Below are positions 1-9,128 of a DNA stretch of 64,000 nucleotides, in pieces (position 1 is the stretch's first letter; each line of letters opens with the position of its first letter). The DNA is from Tropicimonas marinistellae (GTDB lineage: Bacteria; Pseudomonadota; Alphaproteobacteria; Rhodobacterales; Rhodobacteraceae): contig NZ_LNCI01000001.1 in NCBI RefSeq assembly GCF_001509585.1, forward strand, positions 310,001 through 374,000, given 5' to 3'. Made by a program: the position numbers and the translations under genes. The notes below the pieces were generated by a model. That model made no database searches. It had not been told where the DNA came from and saw nothing but the letters and a program-made list of their open reading frames with translations.

Positions 1-235
1 GGATGTCGACCGGGCCGAGATCGGCCTCGACCTGCTTGATGCCGTTCTCGCAACCTTCGTAATCGGCCACGGACCATTTGTAGGTCTTGATCCCGGTCTC
101 CGCGGAAAACTTGGCGGCTGCCTCCTCGTTCCCTCCGAAGTTCGCGGCGACTTCGTAACCGGCTTCTTTCAATCCCATCGAAATCGCGGCGCCGATGCCT
201 CGGGTTCCTCCGGTGACGACTGCAACTCTTGCCAT
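1..235 (-). CDS. phbB: Acetoacetyl-CoA reductase, N-terminal part (cut by window edge)
   Basis: NADPH-dependent reduction of acetoacetyl-CoA to (R)-3-hydroxybutyryl-CoA, the second step of polyhydroxybutyrate synthesis in the cytoplasm. Only the first ~78 residues are in the window. They begin MARVAVVTGG and carry the short-chain dehydrogenase TGGTRGIG dinucleotide-binding loop at residues 8-15. The ATG at 235 is preceded by GGAGGAAA at good spacing, which fixes the start. It follows phbA on the same strand, with a terminator-like hairpin between them, so it may have its own promoter as well. The function rests on the SDR motif plus the phbA neighbour. Confidence 0.85.
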   Translation of the reverse strand, partial: MARVAVVTGGTRGIGAAISMGLKEAGYEVAANFGGNEEAAAKFSAETGIKTYKWSVADYEGCENGIKQVEADLGPVDI

Positions 236-344
236 GGCTTTCCTCCAGTCTGGCATAAATCTTCGGCAACTCTGTTAATCGACCTGCCGCCTCCCCAGCA
301 ACAATCTTGCGTAGTCTACGTGTCGCATCAAGGGGCGGCGCCGT

Positions 345-383
345 CGAAACAGAAAGAAAAGGGGCGCCGGACGGGCGCCCCTT
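345..383 (-). terminator. Rho-independent terminator after phbA
   Basis: Perfect inverted repeat GGGGCGCC (361-368) / GGCGCCCC (374-381), extended by AA/TT, with a 5-nt loop. Read on the minus strand it is followed by a T-rich run (complement of 345-360). It sits 28 bp beyond the phbA stop and upstream of phbB. Confidence 0.75.
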
Positions 384-410
384 GGTCCATATTCCTCCGG
401 GGCCGAGGTG

Positions 411-1586
411 TTACGGGCGTTCGACGCATAGGGCCACGCCCATGCCGCCACCGATGCACAGCGTTGCAAGGCCCTTTTTCGCGTCGCGACGCTTCATCTC
501 GAACAGCAGGGTGTTGAGTACGCGGCAGCCAGAAGCGCCGATCGGGTGGCCGATTGCGATGGCGCCGCCGTTCACGTTCACGATCGACGGATCCCAGCCC
601 ATGTCCTTGTTCACGGCGCAGGCCTGGGCGGCGAAGGCTTCGTTGGCTTCGACCAGATCGAGGTCGTCCACGGACCAGCCGGCTTTCTCCAGTGCCTTGC
701 GCGAGGCGTAGATTGGCCCGACGCCCATGATCGACGGGTCGAGACCAGCGGTGGCATAGGAGGCAATGCGGGCGAGGGGCTCGATGCCGCGCTTCTCGGC
801 TTCATCTGCGCTCATGCAGAGCACCGCGGCCGCGCCGTCATTGATGCCCGAGGCATTGGCGGCCGTGACGGTGCCGTCCTTGATGAAGGCCGGGCGCAGC
901 TTCTGCATGGCCTCGATCGTGGCGCCCTTGCGGATGTACTCGTCGCTTTCGACCACGATGTCGCCCTTGCGGGTCTTGACGGTGAAGGGAACGATCTCAT
1001 CGGCAAACTTGCCGGCGGCCTGCGCTGCCTCGGCCTTGTTCTGCGAGGCGACGGCGAATTCATCCTGCATGTCGCGGGAGATCTGCCATTTCTCGGCGAC
1101 GTTCTCAGCGGTCTGTCCCATGTGGTAGCCGTTGAAGGCGTCCCAAAGGCCGTCCTTGATCATCGTGTCGACATACTTCATGTCGCCCATCTTCTGGCCA
1201 GCGCGCAATGCAGCGGCATGGGGCGAAAGCGACATGCTCTCCTGGCCGCCAGCGGCGACAATGGCGGCGTCGCCCAGTTGAATGTGCTGCGCGGCAAGCG
1301 CAACGGTGCGCAGCCCCGAGCCGCAGACCTGGTTGATGCCCCAGGCGGCGGATTCCTGCGGAAACCCGGCATTGATATGCGCCTGACGGGCGGGGTTCTG
1401 ACCCTGAGCGGCGGTCAGCACCTGGCCCAGAATTGTCTCCGAAACCTCGGAAGGGTCCACGCCGGCGCGTTCGACGACTGCCTTGAGCACCGTGGCGCCC
1501 AGATCATGTGCCGGGGTATTGGCAAACGATCCGAGGAAACTGCCGACGGCGGTGCGGCCGGCCGATGCGATAACGACGTTGGTCAT
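411..1586 (-). CDS. phbA: Acetyl-CoA acetyltransferase (beta-ketothiolase)
   Basis: Condenses two acetyl-CoA to acetoacetyl-CoA, the entry reaction of PHB synthesis, and also works in the reverse thiolytic direction. 391 residues, the normal length of biosynthetic thiolases. Visible catalytic residues are the nucleophilic Cys88 in NQVCGSG, His347 in AIGHPIG and Cys377 in LCIGGGMG. It is followed on the same strand by phbB, the standard pairing. A strong hairpin in the 3' flank suggests that much of the transcript ends before phbB. A G/C-run inverted repeat (1643-1676) lies just upstream of its start. Confidence 0.95.
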   Translation of the reverse strand: MTNVVIASAGRTAVGSFLGSFANTPAHDLGATVLKAVVERAGVDPSEVSETILGQVLTAAQGQNPARQAHINAGFPQESAAWGINQVCGSGLRTVALAAQHIQLGDAAIVAAGGQESMSLSPHAAALRAGQKMGDMKYVDTMIKDGLWDAFNGYHMGQTAENVAEKWQISRDMQDEFAVASQNKAEAAQAAGKFADEIVPFTVKTRKGDIVVESDEYIRKGATIEAMQKLRPAFIKDGTVTAANASGINDGAAAVLCMSADEAEKRGIEPLARIASYATAGLDPSIMGVGPIYASRKALEKAGWSVDDLDLVEANEAFAAQACAVNKDMGWDPSIVNVNGGAIAIGHPIGASGCRVLNTLLFEMKRRDAKKGLATLCIGGGMGVALCVERP

Positions 1587-2005
1587 GATGGCTCCTTTTC
1601 AAGTCATCGTTTCGGGGGCATGTTTCCGTCGATTCAGACCTGGCCCCCCCAAGCTAACAACTTGGTAAGGGGGGGCTAGGGTTCGTTGCAACAGACAGGG
1701 TGTCCCACCCCGGCCGCATTCAAATCCGCGCGTCCTGCGGAGTTAACGGCCTTGCGACGCGAGGCGATTGGGTTGGAAAAACCGTGGGTTGTGCGATTTC
1801 TGGAGAACCGTTCGGTGACCGAGTGCGCAAAACAGCGGGCTCATACGGGGCTCGGGATTGGGTGGTTCGCCCATCCATTCCGGTCGAATCGTTGTACTGT
1901 GGTCCGCGCGGAGAATGAATGCCTTTGGGAAGGCGAGAGGCCCGCAGCCGAATTTGACGTCGCGATCGGTGTGAACTCAATTCGGAATGCGCGGGCGGTG
2001 GTCTC
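1587..2005. other. Intergenic region upstream of phbA
   Basis: No convincing gene. It holds the presumed phbA promoter and an inverted repeat of GCCCCCCC (1643-1650) and GGGGGGGC (1669-1676) separated by 18 bp, which itself contains a smaller CAAG/CTTG pairing. The remaining ~300 bp show nothing recognisable; short open frames here have no family features. Confidence 0.5.
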
Positions 2006-2857
2006 CTACGCTGTGCTGCGCGCTCGCGACGGAAACTCCGGCCATGTCGGCCGTGTGGTTGGCACGCCGAAGAAGAACCCTTGCAGACAGTCCACACCCA
2101 TCTGTGACAACAGGAGCGCGTCTGCCTGGCTTTCCACTGCTTCGGCAACGGTCAGCATGTCGAACTGCTGGGCGATTGAGACCAGTGCTTGCGTGAGAAT
2201 CCGGTTGTCCGGGTTTGCGTGAATGCCGGTGATGAACTCGCCGGCAATCTTGATGATGTCGAAGTCCAGGTCCCTGAGGTGGCGGAAGGCCGTGTAGCCG
2301 GCACCGAAATCGTCCAGTGCGAAGCTGATTCCCATATCTTGCAGCCGCTCCATGAACACCTTGGTGATGTCAGGCATCAGGATGGCAGACGATTCCGTGA
2401 TCTCGATTATCAGTCGCTCCCCTGCGGTCGCATCCGCTTGGAGACCCTCCTCCAATGTCTTCGTCCACCGGGGATACCCGATGGAGCGGGCCGACATATT
2501 GATTGCCAGCCGCAGGTTCGGCGCCCTGCTCAACGAAGTAAGCCCCAGTTCGAGAGCGAGACAATCCATGATTCGACCGATCTCGTTCGTCTCGCAAACA
2601 TCGATGAAGTCCTTCGCCGGAATGATCCGTCCCGTGTCGTCGACCACACGTATGAGCCCCTCGTAGAAGGCGGTATGATCGGTCCGTCGTGCTTCGACGA
2701 CCGGCTGGAATGCAAGGAGCACGTCCTTGCGGTCGAGCGACCGGCGGACCAGCGACAAAACGTTCTTGTCGCGTTGCGATACGGCCGCGGCCAGTGGATT
2801 GGCCAGCCCGTCGACACCAACGCTGTCGAGAATGCTTATTTCCGGTTCGGGTTGCAT
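2006..2857 (-). CDS. EAL-domain protein (c-di-GMP phosphodiesterase family)
   Basis: A single EAL domain of ~240 residues after a ~40-residue N-terminal stretch; no membrane segment or GGDEF domain. Motifs seen: the signature is EGLIR rather than EALIR, then NMSARS, EITES, DDFGAG, and QGFFFG near the end. The usual Lys-x-Asp after DDFGAG reads KIAG, so the aspartate is absent, and activity towards c-di-GMP is uncertain. The start at 2857 was chosen because GGGAG lies 8 bp upstream; a longer frame would run into the divergent tag gene. Family knowledge: EAL proteins hydrolyse c-di-GMP and lower biofilm formation. Confidence 0.85.
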   Translation of the reverse strand: MQPEPEISILDSVGVDGLANPLAAAVSQRDKNVLSLVRRSLDRKDVLLAFQPVVEARRTDHTAFYEGLIRVVDDTGRIIPAKDFIDVCETNEIGRIMDCLALELGLTSLSRAPNLRLAINMSARSIGYPRWTKTLEEGLQADATAGERLIIEITESSAILMPDITKVFMERLQDMGISFALDDFGAGYTAFRHLRDLDFDIIKIAGEFITGIHANPDNRILTQALVSIAQQFDMLTVAEAVESQADALLLSQMGVDCLQGFFFGVPTTRPTWPEFPSRARSTA

Positions 2858-2975
2858 GGCTACTCCCGCGAATGCGCCGCCACATTTACGCTCCGGGTTT
2901 TGAATATCTGGTAAATCTTCGCGTTTTGTTCTAATTTTGTTCGAAATTGGTTTTGATGCTGGGGTGGAATCGGCA

Positions 2976-3548
2976 ATGGGCGAGCGATGCGGCTGGGTTG
3001 GGCAGGAGCCCATTTACGTGGCCTACCACGACACGGAATGGGGAGTTCCGGAGTTCGACTCCCGGGCCCTCTGGGAGAAACTCATCCTCGACGGGTTCCA
3101 GGCCGGTTTGTCGTGGATCACGATCCTCAAGAAACGCGAGAACTTTCAGGATGCGTTTTGCGGATTCGCACCGGAAGTGATTGCGGGCTGGGGTGAGGCC
3201 GAAATCGAAACCCTGCTCGCCAACCCGGGAATCGTGCGCCACAGAGGAAAGATCGAGGCGACGATCGGGAATGCGCGTGCCTATTTGGAGATCGAGGCGC
3301 AAAAGGGCTTCTCTACCTTTTTGTGGGACAGGCTTGACGGTGTGCCGATCTGCAACCGGTTTTCAACTATGGCAGAGGTTCCCGCACAAACCGACCTGTC
3401 GCGCACGCTCTCCAAAGAGTTGAAGGCCGCGGGGTTCCGGTTCTGCGGGCCCACCATCGTCTATGCCTTCATGCAAGCCGTTGGCATGGTGAACGACCAT
3501 TTGATCACTTGTCCGCGCCACGCCGAGGTTGCCGCGATGCGCAGGTGA
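2976..3548 (+). CDS. tag: DNA-3-methyladenine glycosylase I
   Basis: Base-excision repair enzyme that removes 3-methyladenine from alkylated DNA. 190 residues, close to E. coli Tag (187). The zinc-snap residues are recognisable: Cys5 (ERCGW), His18 (AYHDTEWG) and the C-terminal HLITCPRH pair. The core DGFQAGLSW motif carries Asp where the E. coli enzyme has Glu38. The start is ATG at 2976, preceded by GGGGTGGA; the alternative upstream start would overlap the promoter region shared with the divergent EAL gene. It stands alone, with a rhodanese gene following. Confidence 0.93.
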   Translation: MGERCGWVGQEPIYVAYHDTEWGVPEFDSRALWEKLILDGFQAGLSWITILKKRENFQDAFCGFAPEVIAGWGEAEIETLLANPGIVRHRGKIEATIGNARAYLEIEAQKGFSTFLWDRLDGVPICNRFSTMAEVPAQTDLSRTLSKELKAAGFRFCGPTIVYAFMQAVGMVNDHLITCPRHAEVAAMRR

Positions 3549-3611
3549 CCAGTGCAGGTTGAACGCCTAGCGCCTTCGTGGATATATGCAGGAAAACATA
3601 TACGAGGCGCG

Positions 3612-3986
3612 ATGGCGATGCTGATGACACTGCTGAATCCCTTTGCGGAGAAGGCAAAACCTGTGAGCGGTACGCGGGCGGTTGAACTGGTGGAATCCGG
3701 TGAGGCGGCCTTGATCGACGTGCGCGAACTGGCAGAGCTGCGGCAGAGCGGACATGCCCGAGGGGCGATCAACATACCGCTTGGGGCGCTTCGTGAGCGC
3801 GCGGATCCAAGGAACGCGAGTTGCGAACCATCCCTCGTGCGGGCGCAGGCAGTGATCGTCTATTGTGCGACGGGAGCGCGTTCCGCCATTGCGGGCAAGC
3901 TATTGCGCAAACTCGGGCACAATGAGGTCTACGACCTGGGATCGCTTGGCAATTGGCAAGCCGCGGGTGGCCAGATCTCCACCTGA
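3612..3986 (+). CDS. Rhodanese-like domain protein
   Basis: 124 residues with one rhodanese domain. DVREL marks the N-terminal conserved element and the active-site cysteine (Cys85) sits in VIVYCATGARSA, in the expected loop. It probably acts as a sulfurtransferase or persulfide carrier in the cytoplasm; the substrate cannot be told. There is no signal peptide. The ATG at 3612 with GAGGCG just upstream is preferred over a longer in-frame start. It lies downstream of tag with a 63-bp gap. Confidence 0.85.
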   Translation: MAMLMTLLNPFAEKAKPVSGTRAVELVESGEAALIDVRELAELRQSGHARGAINIPLGALRERADPRNASCEPSLVRAQAVIVYCATGARSAIAGKLLRKLGHNEVYDLGSLGNWQAAGGQIST

Positions 3987-3996
3987 CGGAGTGTGT

Positions 3997-4016
3997 ATGC
4001 GCGCGGGGGCGCGCAT
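3997..4016. terminator. Hairpin between convergent genes
   Basis: Perfect 8-bp stem ATGCGCGC / GCGCGCAT with a GGGG loop, in the 49-bp gap between the convergent rhodanese gene and the unknown gene. There is no T-run on either side, so it is a hairpin terminator by position only. Confidence 0.5.
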
Positions 4017-4035
4017 GGTCTCACTGTCGGGACAC

Positions 4036-4455
4036 CTAGATAGCGAGGCCAAGACGGTTCGCGATTTCGGGGCGATTCATACCAAGAAATTCAAGCGTTT
4101 CTTCTGCGTGCGAGAAGACCTCGCAATGGATCGCGGGGATCTCCTCCAGCAACATGTTCCACATGCGCGCCATTCCGAACGCATAGTCGGAGGGTGCATA
4201 GTGCGCCCACAGGATCGGCCCCGGTAGCCCGACGTACCGTGCATGCAACCGGTCGCGCAGCGCGATCAGGTCGCTGAGGCGGAGGTTTGCCTCGACCAGG
4301 CTCGACGAATCGCAGAGCTTCGCGAGTTCCGGCCGGTAGACATCGTCGCTCGCCAAGTATCTGACCAGGCGCCGTTGGTCGTTTAGCGAGACGCACCCCG
4401 AATAGCGCATGAAGAGTAGGTTGAGATCCGCGTGAACCGAGTAACTGAACGCCAT
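4036..4455 (-). CDS. Conserved hypothetical protein
   Basis: 139 residues, start chosen at the ATG at 4455 (MAFSYSVHAD). Not recognised with certainty. It is soluble, with no signal peptide or membrane segment. The arrangement (a short beta-rich start, DLNLLFMRYSG, then a helix with DQRRLVRYL and a CDSSSL element) is reminiscent of small STAS/SpoIIAA-like roseobacter proteins, but this is only an impression. It is convergent with the rhodanese gene and followed upstream by 236 bp without a gene. Confidence 0.55.
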   Translation of the reverse strand: MAFSYSVHADLNLLFMRYSGCVSLNDQRRLVRYLASDDVYRPELAKLCDSSSLVEANLRLSDLIALRDRLHARYVGLPGPILWAHYAPSDYAFGMARMWNMLLEEIPAIHCEVFSHAEETLEFLGMNRPEIANRLGLAI

Positions 4456-4691
4456 TTCCTTTTCCCGGGCCTTGACCCAGAACCATCGCCGTTGATGCGC
4501 GACGTCTTCGAATATGCCCAACGCTTGCCGAGTGAGTGGAACGACCGGCGACGATCTCAAGGCCTGACTGTGAGTGAGTGACTACTACGTAATAATCGCG
4601 CGATTTCGCACGTTCGGCAAATCATACCCGCAGGCTCGTCTAGCGGTGTGCTATTTTGGCGTCGGGCGTACACTACCCGTGGGCAACGGCC

Positions 4692-5249
4692 TCATGAACC
4701 GGCTACGAGCGCGTCCAGAATCGCAATGGCGCTGTCACTGTCCCAATGGGCGTCGCCCCGAAGCCGTGCCACTTCCTGACCCTGCGGGTCGATGATCACC
4801 GTGATAGGGAGCCCGAGGATTCCCATCTTCCGCGCCAGTTCCTGTTTCGGATCCCGGAGTTCGGGCAGGTTTGCTACGTCGATTTCGTCGAAAAACCGCC
4901 GGATCGCGGCAGGTGCATTCCGGCCCGTGGCAATCGTGACGACCTCGACGGGTTGCTCGGAAAAGTGCGTCTGCAGGTTGGAGAGTGTCGGCATCTCCTT
5001 GCGGCAGGGTGCGCACCAAGTCGCCCAGAAATTCACGACCAGCCAGTCGCCCTGCATCTCTGACAGGCGGCGTTCGGCTCCATCCGCGTCGATCACGGCA
5101 ATGTCCGGCACCGGCTGCGGCTGGGCATGGAACACGAGCTTTTTCATGTCGCCATCGCGCAGAGCTTCCAGATCCGCGATGTCCGCAGCGCCTGGATTTG
5201 CCATCAGAGCGAGGCCCGTATAGACCACTGCGGCCAACAAGTGCTTCAT
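4692..5249 (-). CDS. TlpA-like periplasmic thiol-disulfide oxidoreductase
   Basis: 185 residues starting [10 protein letters not shown], an N-terminal secretion signal ending near ANPGAAD. The thioredoxin-fold domain carries the redox motif WCAPC at 78-82 and the cis-Pro element GLPITVI. It probably keeps exported thiols (cytochrome c or other redox proteins) reduced in the periplasm. The start at 5249 is supported by GGAGG 5-6 bp upstream; longer frames lack this. Divergent from argH with only 22 bp between the starts, so the two promoters must overlap with each other's coding regions. This TlpA-argH pairing is usual in Rhodobacteraceae. Confidence 0.88.
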   Translation of the reverse strand: MKHLLAAVVYTGLALMANPGAADIADLEALRDGDMKKLVFHAQPQPVPDIAVIDADGAERRLSEMQGDWLVVNFWATWCAPCRKEMPTLSNLQTHFSEQPVEVVTIATGRNAPAAIRRFFDEIDVANLPELRDPKQELARKMGILGLPITVIIDPQGQEVARLRGDAHWDSDSAIAILDALVAGS

Positions 5250-5271
5250 CTTTTCCTCCGGGGTCCGATCC

Positions 5272-6672
5272 ATGACCGATGTCTCTTCCAAGGCCGCCAA
5301 CCAGATGTGGGGCGGGCGCTTTGCCGCCGGTCCCGACGCGATCATGGAGGCCATCAACGCCTCCATCGATTTCGACCGCCGCCTGGCCCGTCAGGACATC
5401 GAGGGCTCCCGCGCCCACGCCGCGATGCTGGCAGCAACGGGCATCGTAAGCGATAGCGATGCCGAGGCGATACGGGAAGGGCTTCTCACGGTCTTGTCAG
5501 AGATCGAGGGCGGTTCGTTCGAGTTCTCCGCTGCCCTGGAAGATATTCACATGAATGTCGAGGCGCGGCTGAAGGAACTGATCGGCGAGCCGGCGGGAAG
5601 GCTGCACACGGCACGGTCGCGCAACGATCAGGTTGCGACGGATTTCCGGTTGTGGGTGCGGGACCAGTGCGATGCGGCCATCGACGGCTTGCGCGCGTTG
5701 CAAGAGGCGCTGCTGGAGCAGGCCGAGGTCGGGGCCGGCTGGGTGATGCCCGGCTTTACCCATCTGCAAACAGCGCAGCCGGTGACCTGGGGCCACCACA
5801 TGATGGCCTATGTCGAGATGTTCGGGCGGGACCTGAGCCGGTTTCAGGATGCGCGTGCGCGAATGAATGAATGCCCGCTCGGCGCGGCGGCCCTTGCCGG
5901 CACGTCCTTTCCCATTGATCGGGAAGCGACCGCATCGGCGCTCGGGTTCGACCGCCCGATGGCAAACTCGCTCGACGCGGTCAGCGACCGCGATTTTGCG
6001 CTGGAGTTCCTGGCCGCCGCCAGCATTTGCGCGATGCATCTCAGCCGCCTGGCAGAAGAACTGGTGATCTGGTCGTCGGCGCAGTTCCGTTTCGTGACCT
6101 TGTCGGACCGCTTCTCCACCGGCTCTTCGATCATGCCGCAGAAAAAGAACCCGGACGCTGCCGAGCTGATCCGGGCGAAGATCGGCCGTATCCTGGGCGC
6201 GAACATCGCCTTGCTCACGGTGATGAAGGGTCTTCCGCTGGCCTATTCCAAGGACATGCAGGAGGACAAGGAGCAGGTGTTCGATGCGGCCGATACGCTA
6301 ATGCTGGCGCTGGCGGCGATGACAGGCATGGTCAGCGACATGGTCGCCAACCGCGACGCACTGGCCGCTGCGGCATCGAGCGGCTTTTCGACCGCGACCG
6401 ATCTGGCCGACTGGCTGGTGCGCGTGCTCGACCTGCCGTTCCGAGAGGCGCACCATGTCACCGGGTCGCTGGTTGCCATGGCCGAGGCGCAGGCGTGCGA
6501 CTTACCGGACCTGAGTTTGCAGGACATGCAATCGGTTCACGCCGGTATCACCGATGCCGTCTTCGATGTGTTGGGCGTCGAGAACTCGGTCGCGAGCCGG
6601 ACGTCCTTTGGCGGAACCGCTCCCGATCAGGTGCGGTCCCGGATCGCCGAGTGGAAGACGCGCATCGGCTAG
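5272..6672 (+). CDS. argH: Argininosuccinate lyase
   Basis: Last step of arginine synthesis: argininosuccinate to arginine plus fumarate. 466 residues, normal length. The fumarase/aspartase superfamily signature [12 protein letters not shown] is present near residue 283, and the N-terminal MWGGRF and [12 protein letters not shown] motifs are intact. It begins the conserved series argH, small lipoprotein, lysA, TIGR02302, with a divergent DUF374 gene between the lipoprotein and lysA. Confidence 0.96.
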   Translation: MTDVSSKAANQMWGGRFAAGPDAIMEAINASIDFDRRLARQDIEGSRAHAAMLAATGIVSDSDAEAIREGLLTVLSEIEGGSFEFSAALEDIHMNVEARLKELIGEPAGRLHTARSRNDQVATDFRLWVRDQCDAAIDGLRALQEALLEQAEVGAGWVMPGFTHLQTAQPVTWGHHMMAYVEMFGRDLSRFQDARARMNECPLGAAALAGTSFPIDREATASALGFDRPMANSLDAVSDRDFALEFLAAASICAMHLSRLAEELVIWSSAQFRFVTLSDRFSTGSSIMPQKKNPDAAELIRAKIGRILGANIALLTVMKGLPLAYSKDMQEDKEQVFDAADTLMLALAAMTGMVSDMVANRDALAAAASSGFSTATDLADWLVRVLDLPFREAHHVTGSLVAMAEAQACDLPDLSLQDMQSVHAGITDAVFDVLGVENSVASRTSFGGTAPDQVRSRIAEWKTRIG

Positions 6673-6703
6673 GCCCGAACGGCAATTACATCGAGGGAAT
6701 TTC

Positions 6704-6868
6704 ATGGAACGGATATTGAGACTACTGGCGCCTTTGACGATTGTGTTGACGCTGGCATCCTGTGGCGTGGATGGAGAGCCGCTTCCGCCAGCCGACAATT
6801 CCGACACGAGCGCACCGGGTGTAACGATCAGCGGTACTGCGAGTGTTGGCGTTGTCGGGGGCAGTTGA
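6704..6868 (+). CDS. Small lipoprotein
   Basis: 54 residues. Signal with lipobox LASC and lipidated Cys20, then a short acidic/Ser/Thr/Gly-rich tail (GVDGEPLPPAD...). Start ATG at 6704 has GAGGG 6 bp upstream. It lies 31 bp after argH and is likely co-transcribed with it. Similar short lipoproteins at this position are common in roseobacters; no function is known. Confidence 0.78.
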   Translation: MERILRLLAPLTIVLTLASCGVDGEPLPPADNSDTSAPGVTISGTASVGVVGGS

Positions 6869-6927
6869 ATCCGCTGATCTGCAACCGCTGTTAGGTCCGT
6901 CCGATGCTCGCCCGGAGGGAGATCGGC

Positions 6928-7650
6928 TCAGTTGATCAACCCCGAGTGACCGACACGCTGGTCTGCCCGCAATGTCAGGGCATTGAGATCGTCCTCAAGT
7001 TTGAGGCGCAGCTTTTCTCGGCAATCGGCATCCATCCGTTTCGGGATTTCTGCGTCCCACCGTTCGTAGAGCATTATTCCCCGCCCGCCCGACACGGGCA
7101 TCGCCATCCTGTCCCATGATTTTTCAATGCAGCGAAATCGCTCGTAGGACGCGGAATAGAGCCAGATCGGAGCGCCCGTGAGGCGTGCCCAGTCGATTGG
7201 GACGGATTTTGCCTTCCGTGCCGGTCCGAGCGGGCCGTCAGCCGCAAATCCGATGGAGGTGCGGCCGCGTGCCATGCGGGCAACCTGCATCACGGCGGCC
7301 CTGTTCGCCTTTCGGTCGCGCATCCGGATCGTGTCATGCCCGAATTGCTGCATGACGCGCCCCACCATCTTTCCGGGCGGTGCCGCAGAGGTCACCACGC
7401 AGAGCTTGCCCCAATTGGTGTCCCAGCCAATCGGTGCCGCCGGCAAACGCCCGTGCCAGAGTACCATGATCACTGCCTGGCCCGATTGCACCTCCGCCGC
7501 CAGCGCATCGCGTCCTTCGTAACTCCATTCGATGTTGTCCGCCCGGGCGCGTAAGTTGCGAGAGATTACTCGACAGATCGGACCAGATATCGCCGGGCTG
7601 TCGATCATCGTTTCAACGCGCTTTCGCACTCTCTTGCTGAGTGAGTCCAT
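6928..7650 (-). CDS. DUF374 lysophospholipid acyltransferase-like protein
   Basis: 240 residues. The WHGRLPAAP element fits the acyltransferase His-containing motif, followed by MRDRKANRAAV and GFAADGPLGPARKAK, which are characteristic of the DUF374 family (LPLAT superfamily). Probably transfers an acyl chain to a lipid in the inner membrane; KDO/lipid A-related and phospholipid roles have been suggested for relatives. The start was set at the ATG at 7650; a GTG at 7692 is an alternative. Divergent from lysA. Confidence 0.82.
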   Translation of the reverse strand: MDSLSKRVRKRVETMIDSPAISGPICRVISRNLRARADNIEWSYEGRDALAAEVQSGQAVIMVLWHGRLPAAPIGWDTNWGKLCVVTSAAPPGKMVGRVMQQFGHDTIRMRDRKANRAAVMQVARMARGRTSIGFAADGPLGPARKAKSVPIDWARLTGAPIWLYSASYERFRCIEKSWDRMAMPVSGGRGIMLYERWDAEIPKRMDADCREKLRLKLEDDLNALTLRADQRVGHSGLIN

Positions 7651-7813
7651 TCGGCCGGTTTCCGTCGTTTTGTCGTTGTTTCTTCGGAGCACCCGCCCCT
7701 GTTGGACCGCGTTGATACATCGATCCTGTCACTGAAAGCGAGTCCCGCGATTGCGGCCACTCGTTGGTGTGGTAAGACCCGGATTCGACCGGAGCCGCCA
7801 GGGACGCGCCAGC

Positions 7814-9082
7814 ATGGACCATTTTCTTTACCGCGACGGCGCGCTTTATGCCGAAGACGTACCGGTCGCCGAGATCGCCGCGGCGGTTGGTACGCCCGTG
7901 TATGTGTACTCTACCGCGACGCTCGAGCGGCATTTCCGCTTGTTTGACGAGGCACTTGACCCGCTGGACCACCTCGTCTGCTTTGCGATGAAGTCGAATT
8001 CGAACCAGGCCATATTGCGAACGCTGGCCGCCCTTGGTGCGGGAATGGACGTGGTCTCGGGCGGCGAATATGCACGAGCCAAGGCTGCCGGGGTGCCAGG
8101 GGAACGGATCGTTTTCTCCGGCGTCGGCAAGACCGGCTCGGAGATGCGCGCCGCGTTGGAAGGCGGCATCCGGCAGTTCAACGTCGAAAGCGAGCCGGAA
8201 CTGGAGATCCTGAGCGCGATTGCCGACAGCATGGGCGTCACCGCGCCGGTTACATTGCGGATCAATCCCGACGTCGATGCTCGCACGCATGCGAAGATCG
8301 CGACCGGGAAGTCGGAGAACAAGTTCGGTATTCCAATAGCGCGGGCGCGCGAGGTTTACGCGCGGGCGGCGGCGCTGCCGGGGCTTGAGGTGATCGGTGT
8401 CGACGTCCATATCGGCTCGCAGCTTACCGAACTCGAACCCTTCGAACTTGCCTATACCAAGGTGGCGGGGCTCGTTGAACTGCTGCGCGCAGATGGGCAC
8501 GCCATCCGGCGGCTCGACCTCGGCGGTGGCCTCGGCATTCCCTACACCCGCAGCAACGAAGCGCCGCCCTTGCCCAGCGATTACGGTGAGATGATCAAGC
8601 GCACCGTTGGGCACCTGGGGTGCGAGGTGGAGATAGAGCCGGGGCGGCTGATTTCGGGCAACGCCGGGATCATGGTGAGCGCGGTCATCTACGTGAAAAA
8701 CGGAGAAGGTCGGGATTTCCTGATTCTCGATGGCGCAATGAACGATCTGGTACGCCCGTCGATGTACGATGCACATCACGATATCGTGCCCGTGGTCGAA
8801 CCCGCCGCAGGTGTGGAACAGGTGCCGTTCGACATCGTTGGCCCGGTCTGTGAAACCGGCGATACCTTTGCTCGCGGGCGGCACATGCCCCCCCTAAAGG
8901 CAGGCGATCTCGTCGCTTTCCGGTCAGCCGGCGCCTACGGGGCAGTGATGGCTTCAGAATACAACACCAGGCCGCTGATCCCGGAGGTGCTGGTGCGCGG
9001 GGATCAATTCGCCGTCATTCGCGCGCGTCCGACCTTTGACGAAATGATCTCGCGCGATAACATTCCCGAGTGGCTGTTGTAG
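7814..9082 (+). CDS. lysA: Diaminopimelate decarboxylase
   Basis: Converts meso-diaminopimelate to lysine, PLP-dependent. 422 residues. The PLP lysine is Lys60 in CFAMKSNSN; also seen are HIGSQ, GGGLGIPY, EPGR and CETGD, all family-typical. The ATG at 7814 (MDHFLYRDG) has AGGGA upstream and matches the usual N-terminus; the longer frame has no homology-like features. It is followed after a hairpin by the TIGR02302 gene. Confidence 0.96.
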   Translation: MDHFLYRDGALYAEDVPVAEIAAAVGTPVYVYSTATLERHFRLFDEALDPLDHLVCFAMKSNSNQAILRTLAALGAGMDVVSGGEYARAKAAGVPGERIVFSGVGKTGSEMRAALEGGIRQFNVESEPELEILSAIADSMGVTAPVTLRINPDVDARTHAKIATGKSENKFGIPIARAREVYARAAALPGLEVIGVDVHIGSQLTELEPFELAYTKVAGLVELLRADGHAIRRLDLGGGLGIPYTRSNEAPPLPSDYGEMIKRTVGHLGCEVEIEPGRLISGNAGIMVSAVIYVKNGEGRDFLILDGAMNDLVRPSMYDAHHDIVPVVEPAAGVEQVPFDIVGPVCETGDTFARGRHMPPLKAGDLVAFRSAGAYGAVMASEYNTRPLIPEVLVRGDQFAVIRARPTFDEMISRDNIPEWLL

Positions 9083-9097
9083 TACGGCCCCCCTCCC

Positions 9098-9114
9098 TGC
9101 CCGCCAGGCGGGCA
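9098..9114. terminator. Hairpin between lysA and the TIGR02302 gene
   Basis: TGCCCGCC and GGCGGGCA arms around a single A (effective loop CCAGG), immediately before the GAAAGGAG ribosome-binding site of the next gene. It could partly terminate lysA transcription or stabilise mRNA ends. No T-run. Confidence 0.45.
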
Positions 9115-9128
9115 TCGAAAGGAGCGAG

